Notes: generated by a model from the sequence alone, not told the origin. 64,000 nucleotides of DNA from Pachyseris speciosa (GCA_016490735.1 JAEMWC010000126.1:392501-456500), one strand, 5' to 3'. Positions 22,948 through 33,476 are shown, counted from the stretch's first letter. Translations and numbers: made by a program.

Positions 22948-25017
22948 GTGAGTACAGAGGTATTTAGATTAAAATAATTATTCAGATAAGGTGGCAATAG
23001 ACCTTCAAGACATTTTTTAGTTAACGAGACAATGTGAAGTCTTCGCCTATTAGTTAATGGTAGAAGACCCAAAGCAGCGATCAGCTCTTTAGTATGCAAC
23101 AAGCAAGAGTTTGGGAAAAAAATAACTTCGCAGCTCGATGCTGCAGACTCTCAAGGGTATCAGAGTTCACTATTCCACACCCATGCCATACCACATCACA
23201 ATAGTCAAAAATTCGTACGATCATTGTCTTGTAGATGCGTTCAGCTGCAGCCATAGTAAGAAAAATTCTCAAACGCCTAAAAACGCCCAATTTCCCCGAG
23301 ATCTTGTTTACTGCGTGCTCAAGGTTGTTAAAGCTCAAGTGCTGATCAATCACGACGCTAAGATATTCAAAGGACAACATACTATTACTGCTATATACTA
23401 TAACTATATTTATACTGAACTGTGATCCACTTTTACATTTTTTGGCAAAAAAAAAAAGATATATAATTTATTTGCAAATTCAAGAAGGGCCATAGCCGCG
23501 AATTACTTTGTTCCACCGTGAATTATCACGGTGGTTTCCGTGCAAGCGATATCAAACCGCTTCTGACCCCAATTGAGTGTTGAGGATAACCTAACTTACC
23601 TGTTGTCCGCCTGTATTTAGTGACTTCCTAAGTGGAATGCACACTGCACTCAGGTTATTTCTCAGTCGGTCATCGGGATTAGATTGACTGATATCGATTC
23701 CAATGCACTCGGTTATGTTCCGAATACATGGGTCATTGTTGACCCCACAGTTTGGCACACCCTCGGGTAGTTCTACGAATGCTGTCAAGGTGATGTCATG
23801 ATCTAGAAATTGTCCCCATGTCATTGTCACATGAGTGAAGTCTGGGGTAACGTTGAGATTACTATTATTGGCTCTAAATGTTACTAGGCTGACTCGTCTG
23901 CAGTTTGGCAATTCGTTCCCGTTTACGCCCAACCGTCGAGGGAGGTTGCCTGGTTGCTCATAAGCAGTTTGCGGCTCTAGGTTGTCCAAACGTCGCAGAA
24001 GTTGATTGGCAGATCCCAAGGTTATGTTGCACAGGTTGTTGCACGTGCCGTCAAATGTGCGGTAAGGACGCTGGTAGCATGCTAAACGGGACTTGAGGGG
24101 ATCACAGTTTTCCAAGGCAAGCGTATCCACGACTTGCTGAGCAGCTTCTTCAGAGGAAGTTACTTGACGAACCACACACACGCCCACAATCAGAAAAATG
24201 CCGAGAAGGAAGCTGCCAAAGAAGAGGGCAGGAGATGGCAAGTTAGTGATAAGCATATTGTGAAAAAAAAAAAAAACATCTCTTTGCATGTCGGTGGGTA
24301 CTCGCGGTAATGAGATGATCACAGGCAAAGGAATTTAGAGCACTGAAGGCCAATGTACCCGATTTTTCCTCTTACAAGACCCGCTGAAAAGGGTGTGTAA
24401 GGTTTAGGTTCCTAGACTTTCTTTCGGAAGCAACTCAACCATGCACTCAGAATTTCAAAAGAAAACTGAGCCAATATTCATAAAAACGGAAGTGTACTGG
24501 AAAAAGCAGCCACCCAGTAAGAGAGTCTTATTTTTACTGACGGCGTCATCTTTTTAGCCAGAGGTCCTGGCACAAATTTCGTCCAGTGATACAGGAAACC
24601 ATTTTACTTGACTCTCAACATTTTCACTTATACATTTTTACAGAAAGTTAATTAAATACGTTAACTGCCATGTTTCCACACACGTGGTGACCAGAAATAG
24701 CAATAAACTCTGCTGCTTATTAAACACGAACAGATTTCTTTTTCCACATAAGAACGAAATTAGTTTCTGTAGGTCCTTTCATTGAGTTCCCATAGCAGAC
24801 GTTCGACATATAAAATAACAAGAAACCATTTAACAGCTAAGCAAAAAGTTAGCTGTGAAATAAATTCGTGAACGCATGATCGCAGTTTAAGTAAGCACTC
24901 TGCATAATGAAGGCTATATCGAATATTAACCAGACAGCTAAGTTAAACCGATTGGTTCAAAGTTAAAAATTAATTCATTCCTAAGTAATTTTATAATTGT
25001 TACCTCGAGAGCTGCAT
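13630..25017 (-). CDS. Animal haem peroxidase (secreted, peroxidasin/peroxinectin-like), seven coding exons
   Basis: Coding exons in transcript order are 25017-25004, 24212-23600, 22804-22570, 21915-21734, 21146-20848, 19441-18879 and 13691-13630. Every junction is GT-AG and the phases agree, giving 1968 nt and 655 residues. A hydrophobic signal peptide (SFLLGIFLIVGVCVV, about residues 5-19) predicts secretion. Distal-site motif WGQFLDHD is at residues 137-144 (distal His143, Asp142 for a haem ester), the active-site Arg is R282, the proximal histidine is H387 in MRMGHTLI, and the signature INCQRGRDHGLPGY is in exon 6. The family oxidises halides, tyrosines or phenols using hydrogen peroxide. 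Odd: the second haem-ester glutamate, three residues after the Arg, is Ile285. The last intron carries a LINE and a retrozyme-like element. Confidence 0.85.
13692..14280. other. Start of the last peroxidase intron (duplicated)
   Basis: AT-rich intronic sequence with an (AAAT)n tract at about 13858-13898. Matches 62866-63919, which has an extra 487 bp insertion. Confidence 0.6.
14736..15769 (+). pseudogene. LINE apurinic-like endonuclease domain
   Basis: The first frame (14736-15299) carries VNARSVRNK, DLVAVTEHWL and the glycine-rich GGGLGL. The second frame (15218-15769) carries IIIYRPPYS, LLITGDFNIHVD and SDHTAV, the catalytic Asp/Asn and His motifs of the exonuclease-endonuclease-phosphatase fold. 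One frameshift at about 15180-15220 separates them. This domain nicks target DNA to prime reverse transcription. Confidence 0.8.
15877..17785 (+). pseudogene. LINE reverse transcriptase, frameshifted
   Basis: Linker at 15877-16176. RT begins near 16380 (WKEAIVNPLLKKG, NLRPVSNLSFVSKITE) and after a frameshift near 16550 continues LLDLRAAFDTVDH (motif A), FGVPQGSCLGPLLF (motif B) and AYADDTQLY (intact catalytic YADD). A further break near 17310 leads to a C-terminal frame with LQRVQNAAARLL, LHWLPVKFRI and VLWNALPPSLR, the standard end of CR1-like LINE ORF2. Confidence 0.8.
17880..17946 (-). ncRNA. Type I hammerhead self-cleaving ribozyme 1
   Basis: On the minus strand the core reads CTGATGA (complement of 17922-17928), stem II GGCCT-AACA-AGGCC, GAA (17905-17907), stem III ACAG/CTGT with no loop, and cleavage site GTC (17896-17898). 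Stem I is 4 bp (CATG/CATG), an internal loop, then about 8 bp (GCATTAGC with GCTAATGC). All conserved core bases are present. The loop-less palindromic stem III is as described for retrozymes, which cleave as dimers. Confidence 0.8.
18135..18206 (-). ncRNA. Type I hammerhead self-cleaving ribozyme 2
   Basis: Identical core to the first copy: CTGATGA (18182-18188), same stem II and loop, GAA (18165-18167), GTC (18156-18158). The outer stem I is 9 bp and its internal loop is longer on the 3' side than in copy 1. The two cores are 260 bp apart, matching the repeat unit. Confidence 0.8.
18405..18878. other. LINE 3' end and start of the intron beside exon 6
   Basis: 18405-18623 is the LINE 3' UTR and tail. 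18624-18712 matches the extreme right edge of the window (63921-64000). 18730-18820 is a GACAGACAGA-type low-complexity tract. No coding features. Confidence 0.6.
18879..19441 (-). CDS. Peroxidase coding exon 6
   Basis: Acceptor TTGCTATAG, donor GAGG/GTAAGT. Codes the C-terminal peroxidase core: DLAAINCQRGRDHGLPGY, the DLFMGGISE segment, FGDRFWYE, and the closing DLPFVNLNVW. Phase 2 in, phase 1 out, which fits the exon at 13630-13691. Confidence 0.85.
19442..20847. other. Peroxidase intron 5
   Basis: Intronic. Contains a MITE-like element at 19940-20194 and AT-rich simple sequence around 19975-20010. Nothing else recognised. Confidence 0.6.
19940..20194. mobile_element. hAT-like MITE in peroxidase intron
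   Basis: Left end CAGGGCCGTAGCCAG and right end GCTACGGCCCTTG are inverted repeats, and both ends carry TTACCGAGGCA just inside. CAGGG(C/G)CGTAGC ends are common in hAT-derived elements. I cannot find a matching 8 bp target duplication, so the class is tentative. Confidence 0.5.
20848..21146 (-). CDS. Peroxidase coding exon 5
   Basis: Acceptor TTACATTACAG, donor CC/GTAAGT. Codes from residue 349 and holds the proximal haem ligand in STAAMRMGHTLI (His387), followed by the substrate-channel segment with DYFNPSRFY. Confidence 0.85.
21734..21915 (-). CDS. Peroxidase coding exon 4
   Basis: Acceptor TTTCTGGCAG, donor CGG/GTAAGG. Codes residues 288-348 with LIAMHTLWVREHNRI and ARKIVIAELQHITYNEWL, both typical of the helix region between the Arg and the proximal His. 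Confidence 0.85.
22570..22804 (-). CDS. Peroxidase coding exon 3
   Basis: Acceptor TTTATTAG, donor CAAG/GTAAG. Codes residues 210-287 plus one base: NEVTAYIDGSQVYGSNEE (a strongly conserved peroxidase block) and AGDDRVNINQ, which contains the active-site Arg282 but isoleucine where a haem-linked glutamate is normal. Confidence 0.85.
22829..22946. repeat. (AAT)n microsatellite, two blocks
   Basis: AAT/TTA repeats at 22829-22872 and 22893-22946, separated by 20 bp of unique sequence. On the minus strand this is the 3' tail of the LINE fragment at 22947-23400. Confidence 0.9.
22947..23400 (-). pseudogene. 5'-truncated LINE RT C-terminal fragment in peroxidase intron 2
   Basis: The minus strand reads LSVVIDQHLSF, KLGVFRRLRIFLTM, RIFDYCDVVWHGCG and LESLQHRAAKL in one frame (23081-23380), then after a frameshift LIAALGLLPLTNRRR and LLPPYLNNYF (22950-23102). 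These are the motifs after the RT core in CR1/L2-like LINEs. Same strand as the gene, followed by the TTA-rich tail. Confidence 0.75.
23600..24212 (-). CDS. Peroxidase coding exon 2
   Basis: The acceptor is a long T-run followed by CTCTTCTTTGGCAG; the donor is CAG/GTAAGT. Codes residues about 5-209: the rest of the signal peptide, YRTFDGTCNNL, and the distal haem pocket TMTWGQFLDHD. Phase 2 in, phase 0 out. Confidence 0.85.
24213..25003. other. Peroxidase intron 1
   Basis: Inferred from the joined signal peptide. AT-rich; contains only the polypyrimidine tract before exon 2 and no other feature I can name. Confidence 0.5.
25004..25017 (-). CDS. Peroxidase coding exon 1
   Basis: Codes only MQLS plus two bases (phase 2), ending CTCGAG before GTAAC. 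Joining to exon 2 gives a continuous signal peptide, which is why I prefer this start to the in-frame ATGs at 24258 and 24328. A possible acceptor (TTTCCTCTTACAG) ends at 25059, so the 5' UTR may be split further upstream. Confidence 0.65.
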
Positions 25018-25296
25018 ATTCAGTATTGTTGACTTTCTCCACTCTCCAACCGTCAGCCTGTAAGAGGAAAACCATTTTCCCTTTTATGTCATCGTTCAGA
25101 GAGTAGACTGTTTCATCACATTTCTTACGATGAGTATCCTCGGTCTGAATATAACTCAGCTACTTAATCCAAAGGATGGCGAAAAGTATAAACGGACTGA
25201 TGAAATTGTTACGTTTATTACATTTTTACGTATTCAGTTAAACTCGCTTAGCTTTCGATTTCCACTACTTAAATTAAGACACTGCGATGAAAGTAA

Positions 25297-25668
25297 AGCC
25301 TTGGCCAAACGGACTTGCATGTAGTCGCAAGTAGCCGCAAGTTGAACTTGCGTGCAGACTTGCGTTGGGTGGCCAAACGGACTCGCAAGTTTCCTTGCAA
25401 GTACACGCAAGTCGAAAAAAAAAACCCATTTCATTGGCTAATAGGTTGCTTTAACAACGAATGGACGTCAGTCAACTTGGGTTGACTTGAGTTGGGTGGC
25501 CAAACGGTGAAAAACTTGCGTCGACTTGCGTGCAAACTTGACCTCGATCAAAGTGAGCGGAAGTCATCGCAAGTCAACGCAAGTGCACGCAAGTCCTGGC
25601 CAAACGGAGGCGCAAGTAGACCCAAGTTTTCAACTTGCGTCTACTTGCGAGTCCGTTTGGCCAGGGCT
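25297..25668. mobile_element. PIF/Harbinger-like MITE with TAA target duplication
   Basis: Ends AGCCTTGGCCAAACGGACTT and its near complement (GTCCGTTTGGCCAGGGCT) are flanked by TAA at 25294-25296 and 25669-25671. The interior consists of many CTTGCGT/ACGCAAG repeats in both directions, the same design as the MITE at 6525-6751, whose internal word differs. It lies upstream of the peroxidase gene. Confidence 0.8.
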
Positions 25669-27273
25669 TAAGCATTTGAGAAGTCTGAGAATTTCAATTC
25701 CAAAATTAAAGCAAAGCATCAAGAGAAAATGAATGAAAGTTTTAATCAATGAACAATTCTGCGAGAACTTTAGAGAGGTTAGAATAGTATGTTTCGTAAC
25801 CTGAAATATCATCTTAAGATGAAAGTTAAGAAACTGCGAGCATACTTGGTTGGGTAATTTGGTCTCTGAAAAAAGGCCAAGTTTAAATTTAACAACATGA
25901 TAGCGCGATCTCTTTTGTACAGCAAATGTTGCAAGTTAAAAACATTACTCCTAGGAGAAAACAAAAAAACATATCTGTACCTTTTTGTTAAAGCTTTAGA
26001 ATCCTTGCAAGACCCCAACTTCCCGTCAACTCAGAAAGTTCTTCACTAGCTGTGACTTAGCTGGCAGGTCATACGTTCCTTTTATGCTCAAGTTTCAGAC
26101 TCATTAATTCGCCGATTGCGTGGCCTGCTCACGTGAGAGAAATTTCAACAAGAAATGAAACAAGAAAGGATGTGATAGGTGAAGTCCAATACCTTGTTTA
26201 TTTGTCTGCGTTTTGACGTTGCGGCGACCTCATTTAGTATACAATTAACAGCGTAAGTTCAAGTGCAAGTGAATTGCTATTTTTAAAGAAGTGACTGTAA
26301 ACAAGAACAAATTATGGGTAATTAAATTACGAAACTTTGTTAGCAAGCAGTGATAACGAAATTTTTTCCTTGCGTATGAGGTCCGAATCCAAAACCTATA
26401 TCGCCCGAACATTAATCCAGGATTGCTAGGTTTGTGATGTAAGGGTGCGGCACGGATTCTAAATGGGCTGGCGGTAAATGGAAAAAAGTGGCTTAGGAGA
26501 CCAACTGACATTAAATGGTTGTCTAAGCACTTGGATGAGACTTACTGCTAATTTGTTTCGTTTGACGATCGCGAATTAAATGTCATTGATTTAGAAAGGT
26601 AAAGGCCGGAAATCTTGTCTTACGGCCGTTGCAGTGTCAGAAATTTTATAGGCCCATACTTGAAAGGAGTTGTGTATTCGTGTCCTGACTTAGAGTAGGG
26701 GCGTTGGCCAGGATATGTGAATTTCACTTAAGTTATTTTTAGGTGCCCTGCAAAACGGAAGTCGTTTTCCCTCGACGTCCGCAACTATTCGGCACGACGT
26801 CATGGGAAGTCATCGGAGCGTGCCAACATAGCATTGGGTATGGCTGTTAAATATTCAGTATGGCTTTCTCAAGTGGAATTTTCCGGCGTCTACATTTGGG
26901 AAGTCCGCAATGAAAGTGTACCGGATACAAATTCCTCAGAAATTGTCGAAAATGTTTCAGATAATTCCATACCGCGCGCAAACTAATTAAAGAGAGAAAG
27001 CGAAAGCGAAGCTTTGTGATGATCAGCGTTCAAGCGAAGACGTGGCCTTAAAAGATGACACCTCTGCTGCTTTTCAACCTTATGGAAAGGAAGCGGGAAT
27101 AAGTCCTCGAATCGCAGTTAAAGCAGGGGCACCCAACGAGAGTATTCGGTGAAATATCTGTTCGGGAAGGTATAGGTTGCCTAGAAAATTCGACAGTCGA
27201 TATAGGTTGCCTAGAAAATTCGATAGGCGACAGCGCTGTTCCAGTCATCTTTTATTTTCGGAAGTTTTGTCAT
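25669..27273. other. 5' flank of the peroxidase gene, no gene recognised
   Basis: AT-rich. 26530-26700 resembles 1330-1520. A candidate 5' UTR donor on the minus strand lies near 26193 (AAACAAG/GTATTG) but cannot be confirmed. 27155-27225 has two copies of TATAGGTTGCCTAGAAAATT. Confidence 0.4.
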
Positions 27274-27761
27274 TGTTGCGGAATATTCTACTGCGTTAAG
27301 AATATCTCCGCGCTCGCTGGTTCAGCAACCACTCAGGACTGTATCTTTCACTTTCCTTTTTATTGCGTTCGCTTGTTCAACCGTTACAATCATTCAACTT
27401 GTTCTACACGTTCTATCCGTTCTGACTTAAGATTAAATGTTCCATAATTTTTATCTTTACCATAAGTAAACGCCTAGGCTACGTATGTCCGGCCGCAATT
27501 TAAATTGGCAAAAACTCATTATTGTTTCTTTGCGATCTAACGCCTATGCGAGCCGCTCGTTTCCTACTGCGATTATCTAATTTATCGTAAATTACCACAA
27601 CTAATACGATAACCTTTTTTTCCATTACCGCTAGGGATTGATAACAAAACTACTAAACCGAGAGGATGTGGCTGTTACACCCAAGCAAATTTCTGCCCAC
27701 GAGGGCAAGAAACGTATCTGAACAGGAACTTAAGAAAATAGCATTAAAACTTGTTGGGACA
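27274..27761 (-). repeat. BEL/Pao 3' LTR (complete, 488 bp)
   Basis: On the minus strand it starts TGTCCCAACAAG and ends CCGCAACA, the expected TG...CA. It differs from the 5' LTR at only three positions over about 462 bp by eye (near 27354, 27596 and 27613). Confidence 0.85.
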
Positions 27762-27781
27762 CTCTCCCCCCCTTGACTCGC

Positions 27782-28576
27782 CTACGAGTCAAGCATAAGG
27801 CGCGATTTCCAGCGCGAATCTAGAGCTGCATTTCTACGCGGAACGGTTCTTGTGGGATTTTCAGCAGCTTGTGCTTCTCGTACAGAGCTGTCCGCGTGTG
27901 ATATTCCCTCCCCCTTAGTCCTAACTTCCAAGGGATACAACTTTTGTATTGGCCTGGACAGGTGGGTCGGTTTCCCCTTTGTAACTACCCTTACTGTAGC
28001 TCCTCTGACAACACCATCTCTCCCTGTCACTAGGCTTTCTACGAGTCCTAACTTCCAATCTCCTCTTTTCTTTTCTTCCTCGTGCACTACAACTACATCT
28101 CCTGTTTCTACTGTTCTAGTCTTACCTCGTACCTTGCATCTATGGAATTCTCTTAGATTTGCTAAGTATTCCCCTCGCCACCGGTTCCAAAAGTGACTCA
28201 ATCGACTGCTTAGATATTTAAACCTTGCAGAGCATTCTGTCTCACTTACCACTTCCTCTGGTTCTATGACATCATCTGGGAGAGATTTGATCCTTCGCCC
28301 ATAGATCAAATGAGAAGGTGTTAACACCTCCCCATCAACTTCGTTGTACTCATAAGTTAAAGGTCTCGCATTTAGTGTACATTCTACTTCCACGAGCACC
28401 GTTAATAACTCCTCATAAGACAATCTAGCATTTCCCAGAGTCTTTCGCAAACAATCCTTCACACTCGCCACCATTCGCTCAAAAAATCCTCCCCACCATG
28501 GTGCCCTTTCTAGGTTAAACTTCCATTCTCCCCTCATGTTCCCCAAATCTGCTTGGACTTCTGGGTGGTTGAACAA
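27782..28576 (-). pseudogene. BEL/Pao integrase C-terminal half
   Basis: Same frame as the preceding segment after the TAG stop. WWGGFFERMVASVK contains the catalytic glutamate, then LNARPLTY and the DUF5641 domain (LSHFWNRWRGEYL, DVVVVHEE). Ends just before the polypurine tract. Confidence 0.85.
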
Positions 28577-28591
28577 TTCATTTAAAGCTTT

Positions 28592-29935
28592 CTAGGTCGC
28601 TTGAAATGTTTTTGCGTTGTCAGATACAATAAGCGCAGGCGTTCCACGTCTCGCTGTGAACCGTCGTAAACAACGTCTAAACGCTGCAGCAGACATATCT
28701 TCCACCAGCTCTAAATGGGTAGCTCTGGTCACGCAACACGAGAATAACGCGATATAAACCTTCTCCATTTCTCCCGTCTTACCCTTCACGTACAAGGGCC
28801 CAGCAAAATCGACTCCTACCCTCGAAAATGGTGGGGCTTCCCTGACCCTAAACTCTGGCAATGCAGCGGTTGGCGGAGCGCTGTACGGCTTGCCCTTCAG
28901 TTTCTTACAAGTGACACACTCCTTCACTACCCCTTTCACTTCTTGTCTGCCCCTTGGCACCCAGTACTTCGATCGTAATTGGGCTAACGTAGCCCTCACC
29001 CCACTGTGATGTACCTTTTCGTGACAATCTTGTATAATCAGCTTAGTCAAATGGTGCTTTCTGGGCAAAATGAAGGGTCTCCTGGCATCAAACTCTAAAT
29101 CTGAATTGGCAAGCCTACCCTCGCATCTCAAGGTCTCTCCATGCTTTATGACCCCCAGTTCACCTACCAGTTGTTGAAAGTTGCTCTGCTTCCTTAGTTT
29201 GTCTTGGGCTGACTTAATCAATTCGAGCTCAGCTTCATTCAACTCTCTCACTTCTAACTTACCTGACCGTTTAACATTTTCCCTTTTCTCCAACCCGGCC
29301 TTTAAATTATTCAAGAACCGTCTCACCCAAGTAACCACGTGCACTAGCCTTTGCAACTTGCTGTAATCATTCAGACTTACCACTGCCGCAACACCAGCTT
29401 CACTCTTCGACTCAACCAACAATGCTGAGGTGGACTTCTTCTCTTCGAGAAACTCTCAGGAGTTTTAAGGTCTTCTGTTGTGACTGGCCAATCTTCTTTC
29501 TGCCCTGTCAACCATGGCGGACCGCGCCACCAAAGTTCGTCCTCTTCCAGCTGTGAAGCTAGTACTCCTCTTGAACCGAGATCTGCTGGATTCTCGACAG
29601 TCGAACAATACGCCCATTCCTCCTTATTTGTCAACCTGAGAATCTCGTTTACTCTGTGCCGCACGAACTGCTTCCATTCTCCTTTGTTTTGGATCCAACT
29701 GAGCGCCGTTTTACTATCCAGCCAAAATCTCACGCCGTCTATTTTCACCTGTGACCGTAACGCGTTACGTGTCGTGTCCATCAGTTGGGCCAGTATTCTT
29801 GCTGACATCAATTCCAGTCGTGGTATGGAGAGCTCTTTCAAGGGGGCAACTTTTGTTTTGCTTGCGACTAATCTTACATGTGCCTGTCCATCATCTGTAA
29901 ACCATAGCGCAGTATGAAAATTTGGTTTATCAACG

Positions 29936-29966
<31 letters not shown>

Positions 29967-30135
29967 GGATTCGATTAGCTGGCGTTTCGAGCGTTAGCCC
30001 TTCGTCGGAGCGAATCCGATTCGATTCGCTCCGACGAATAGCTAACGCTCGAAACGCCAGCTAATCGAATCCCTGTACGGTGGTCAATTAACATTATCAA
30101 CTCCGTTGATAAACCAAATTTTCGTGTTTCACTCC

Positions 30136-30181
<46 letters not shown>

Positions 30182-30461
30182 TTCATAGCGCAGTATGCTT
30201 TCTTACTCGCATCTCCAAACCCGTGAAAAAACACTCAGTCACGCGCTCTTCTCTCGCCTCATACAAACATCTGCCAACTTTAATCTCACTCGTTTTCAAC
30301 AAATCCTTGACCCAGTTACCCCACTTCCTTTCAATCTCTTCTGTTAACTTTTCGTCCCAGTCAAACTTACCACTACAAATCTCTTGAAAAAGGATCTTCA
30401 TACTTACCGTCACTGGACTGATGAACCCAAGTGGGTCAAATAGGCTGGCTAACAGGCTCAA
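28592..30461 (-). pseudogene. BEL/Pao Pol: RNase H region and integrase N-terminal half
   Basis: 30461-30183 has SLFDPLGFISPVTV, the Pao RT/RNase H connection. After the 267 bp insertion, 29841-29377 continues with SIPRLELMSARILAQL and FWLDSKTALSWI (RNase H). 29422-28592 has the zinc-binding HH...CVTCKK segment and integrase core VGVDFAGPL (first Asp) and VSDNAKTF (second Asp). An in-frame TAG at 28589-28591 separates it from the rest of integrase. Confidence 0.85.
29917..30183. mobile_element. Foldback element, Penelope/hammerhead-like repeat, inserted in BEL pol
   Basis: Flanked by a 14 bp target duplication (CATAGCGCAGTATG at 29903-29916 and 30184-30197). Two arms of about 100 bp (AAATTTGGTTTATCAACGGA ... 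and its complement) form a large palindrome. Each arm contains GGGCTAACGCTCGAAACG or a variant, resembling the stem II and GAAAC part of the hammerheads in terminal repeats of Penelope-like elements; the core reads CCGACGA instead of CUGANGA, so it is probably inactive. It removes pol function. Confidence 0.6.
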
Positions 30462-32233
30462 AACATTACGCTTGGTTGGTTGTAAGCCTTCTGCTCTTTT
30501 GGCGATGTGCGCAAGATCAAGACGGAAGGTGTCTAATTCGCAATTCCACTTAACACCCAGGACCTTTTCTCCCTTCGCCCCCCCCCCCCCCCCCCTGGCA
30601 TTCTAATTTTGACTTCGCATACGTTTCTTCATCTTCTAATCTTCCGACGATTTCCTGTTTTGTCACGCCGGTCTCGATTGAACCAATTCTCTCTTTTAAC
30701 CTCGGATCATTGGTTTTCCATTTGCGCAGTTTGAAGCCACCGTTTGCCATTCTGACCCTTGCCTTGCTGTACAGGTCGTACGCGTTGTCAGTTGTGCTGT
30801 CGCCCGAAACGAGATCATCTACATAAAAAATTTCGACCATCTTCTAACAAATTCAGGATCCGCTTCTGCAAAGGTTGCCAAGTGATGCCTTATTGTTCCG
30901 TTTAGTTTAATCCAAAAACAACACGGCAAAACCGATACACTACAACGCTAGAATTGTTGTTACTCACGTCATCCACCCACAGAAACCTCAAACAATCGCG
31001 ATCATTTGCATCTACTGATATATTCAAAAACGCCTTTTCAATGTCACCGACAAGCGCGACCCTGTTTTCCCTGAACCTTACCAGTATTTCGAAAAGTAGA
31101 GGGGTTAAAGACGGCCCGGTGTGTAAACAGTCATTCAAGGACGTTCTGTTCTTACTTTCTTTAGCTGAAGCGTCGTACACTATCCTCAATTTTGTGGTCT
31201 CTGCTTCTTTCCGAATGACAGCTTGATGAGGCAAATAATGTACTTTGCACACCCCCTCCAATTCTGTGACCTTTTCAATAACCCCCGACTTCAATTGATC
31301 CTTGATGATGGAATCGTACTCCTCAAGTACCTCCGGTTCTCTTTTCAATTTTCTAATTTGGCCCTTCATGCGTGAGAGGCTGTTTGCATAATTACTGGGC
31401 AGGGGTTCGTGGCCTTGTTTCCAAGGCAACTTAACAGATATCCTCCCATCAATGAAACTTATGTCACTTTCGAACAATTCATGCACCTCATCGCTCGCTT
31501 TGATTCCTGAACTCTCTAAATCCCACAACTTACTGACCGCACTGTCTAAACTGTCTTTCACAGTCGCTGCATTGTCTTGCGCTACGAAATTCACTGACAC
31601 TTCCTGTTTGCCATCTGATTCCTTCCTCTTCAGGGGGCCCGACAATACCCATCCGAGCTCGGTCTCTACTGCTACGGGTTCTTCTGGCTCCCCCCGTATT
31701 TTCCGACCCTTTTGAAACTCCCTCAAGTAATCCGATCCTATCAGCAAATCTATTACGAGCTCTTCCTTGGTTTGACAAACGTCGGAAAACCACAGATCAC
31801 GCAAATGTGGGTAGTCGTTTCTAACGACCTCTACGTGTTCGTTACTTATGTGAGATATTTGCGGAACAACATAAGCTTCAATTCTAAGTGAACGGTCAGC
31901 CCGCAGGGGCATTACATCAAATTGTACAACTTCTCTTAACCCTGCTTCTTTAACTTTCTGCCCGAATGTATTAATAGTAACCCACTCTTTCCTTACAATT
32001 TGTAAGCCGTAATCGCTAGCAGCCTTAGCTGTTACGAAGGACTTATGGCTCCCTGAATCAAACAAAACTCTCACCCTTCCCTGTACATTTCCCTGAAGTA
32101 AAGCTTGGGCGGTCTGGAGGGCAATTCTACTTTCCGTACCCACGAGCAAACTACTTGGGGTATTTACTAATGGTTGACTACCATCCCCCCCTGGGGGCCG
32201 CTCTGCGGTTTGCGGTGACTTTGCGTCACACAA
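30462..32233 (-). pseudogene. BEL/Pao Pol: aspartic protease and reverse transcriptase
   Basis: The protease active site is LFDSGSHKSF (DUF1758) near residue 60 of the 443-residue frame at 30902-32233. RT follows: LRIVYDAS, LVGDIEKAFLNI (motif A) and VVFGLN (motif B start). A break near 30900 leads to IFYVDDLVSG, the catalytic YVDD, at about 30815-30840. A C-run of about 17 (30579-30596) coincides with loss of frame. Confidence 0.85.
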
Positions 32234-33445
32234 ACACGTGTGGTGGAGATCCTAACAATTCTTACATTTACAGCTGTCCTACAATCTCGCGCGCGATGGC
32301 CCTTCTTAATACACTTAAAACATCTACCAAATTTAAGTAAAAGTTTCTTACGTTCCTCAACGTTCGTTATTTTCTTGCATTCCTCTGGTGGGTGGGTTCC
32401 TAGGCAGAAGGCGCACTTTTTATCATCGAACTTTGAGCCGGCGAACAGCGCACTGGAGGTGTAAGGGCCCCTTTTTCCATCGCTGGATCCAACTCGGCGC
32501 TGCGTCAAACAGTGATCTTCCCTCAGTTCCACTTCCATTAGCAGCCCTTTCAACATTTCGCCCAATGTCCACTGAAGGTAGTCTCTTCCTCGCGTGATGG
32601 TCAGTCGTATGGCGTCGGGAATCTTTTCCAAAAGCGCCGGAACAACGATTTCGGAGTAATTCCGTTCCTCCACTTCTAACGCCTGAAGTGCTCTGTATTT
32701 GGTTTCGGCAAGGTCGTAGAAGCTCCGCAGTCTGGTTGTGTCACTTTCGTTGAAAACCGGGCGCGCATTCAACAGTTCATTAATCAAAGCTCGTTGAATT
32801 GCGGTCTTCTTGCCATACCGCTTTTTCAACAGCTCTATAGCTGACTCATAGTTCGCTGTCGTGAGCGCAAAGCCTCCAATCGCCGATCTGGCCGGTTCCA
32901 GTAACAAACTCCGCAGATAAGAGAACTTGTCTACATTAGAGAGCCCATCGTTCAGCTGAATGGCACTCTCAAATGAGTCCCAGAACTCCTGCCACTCGCA
33001 GAGTTTCCCACTGAATTTTTTCACTTCTAGTTTGGGAAGTTTCGCTCTCACTACTTTCTGTTGGCCAGCTTGTGGGTTGGGACTCTGGCTTGAATTCGAC
33101 TCATGGTCGTGTATGCAGCAAAGGCGGGACAGGCGGAGCAGCTTCCTCTGACAATTTCTCTTCTATGGCCGCTAACGCTTGCGTTGCGTCCGCCCTCAAT
33201 CGGCTGCTCCCTTCAATCTCTTCTGCTATCTCTTCGTCTGTCGTCTTTTCGTCGGCTGCTAGCTCTGCTAGGATCTGCTCATCTAGCGGCGAAATATTTT
33301 CAAGCTGTTCAGTTAGGCTACCCTTCCACTTCAACAGTTCTGGCTTTCTAAAGATGGCAAATTCGTCTTCGAAGCGAGCTTCGACTTCTTCAATGATTTT
33401 CGTCAGGAAAGTCCGATGTCCCGCTCTCACTTTCTTTTTCGACAT
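32167..33445 (-). pseudogene. BEL/Pao Gag
   Basis: The N-terminal frame (33445-33101) is acidic and coiled-coil-like. After a frameshift near 33100 the second frame (33051-32167) has the DUF1759 region (LPKLEVKKFSGKLCEWQEFW, LRSLLLEPA) and two Cys/His clusters: CAFCLGTHPPEEC and CFKCIKKGHRARDC, a CCHC zinc knuckle that binds RNA. The end overlaps the Pol frame by about 67 nt in another frame. Confidence 0.8.
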
Positions 33446-33476
33446 TCTCTCTGCGTATCCGGCTCGAAGGACCAGT

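Noticed and set aside
22717..22977. Asparagine-rich plus-strand protein
   Set aside because: Translation of the (AAT)n microsatellite and antisense of peroxidase exon 3.
24258..24328. Peroxidase start codons at 24328 or 24258
   Set aside because: These lie before a strong polypyrimidine tract and CAG; a start at 25017 spliced to 24212 gives a clean signal peptide and correct phase.
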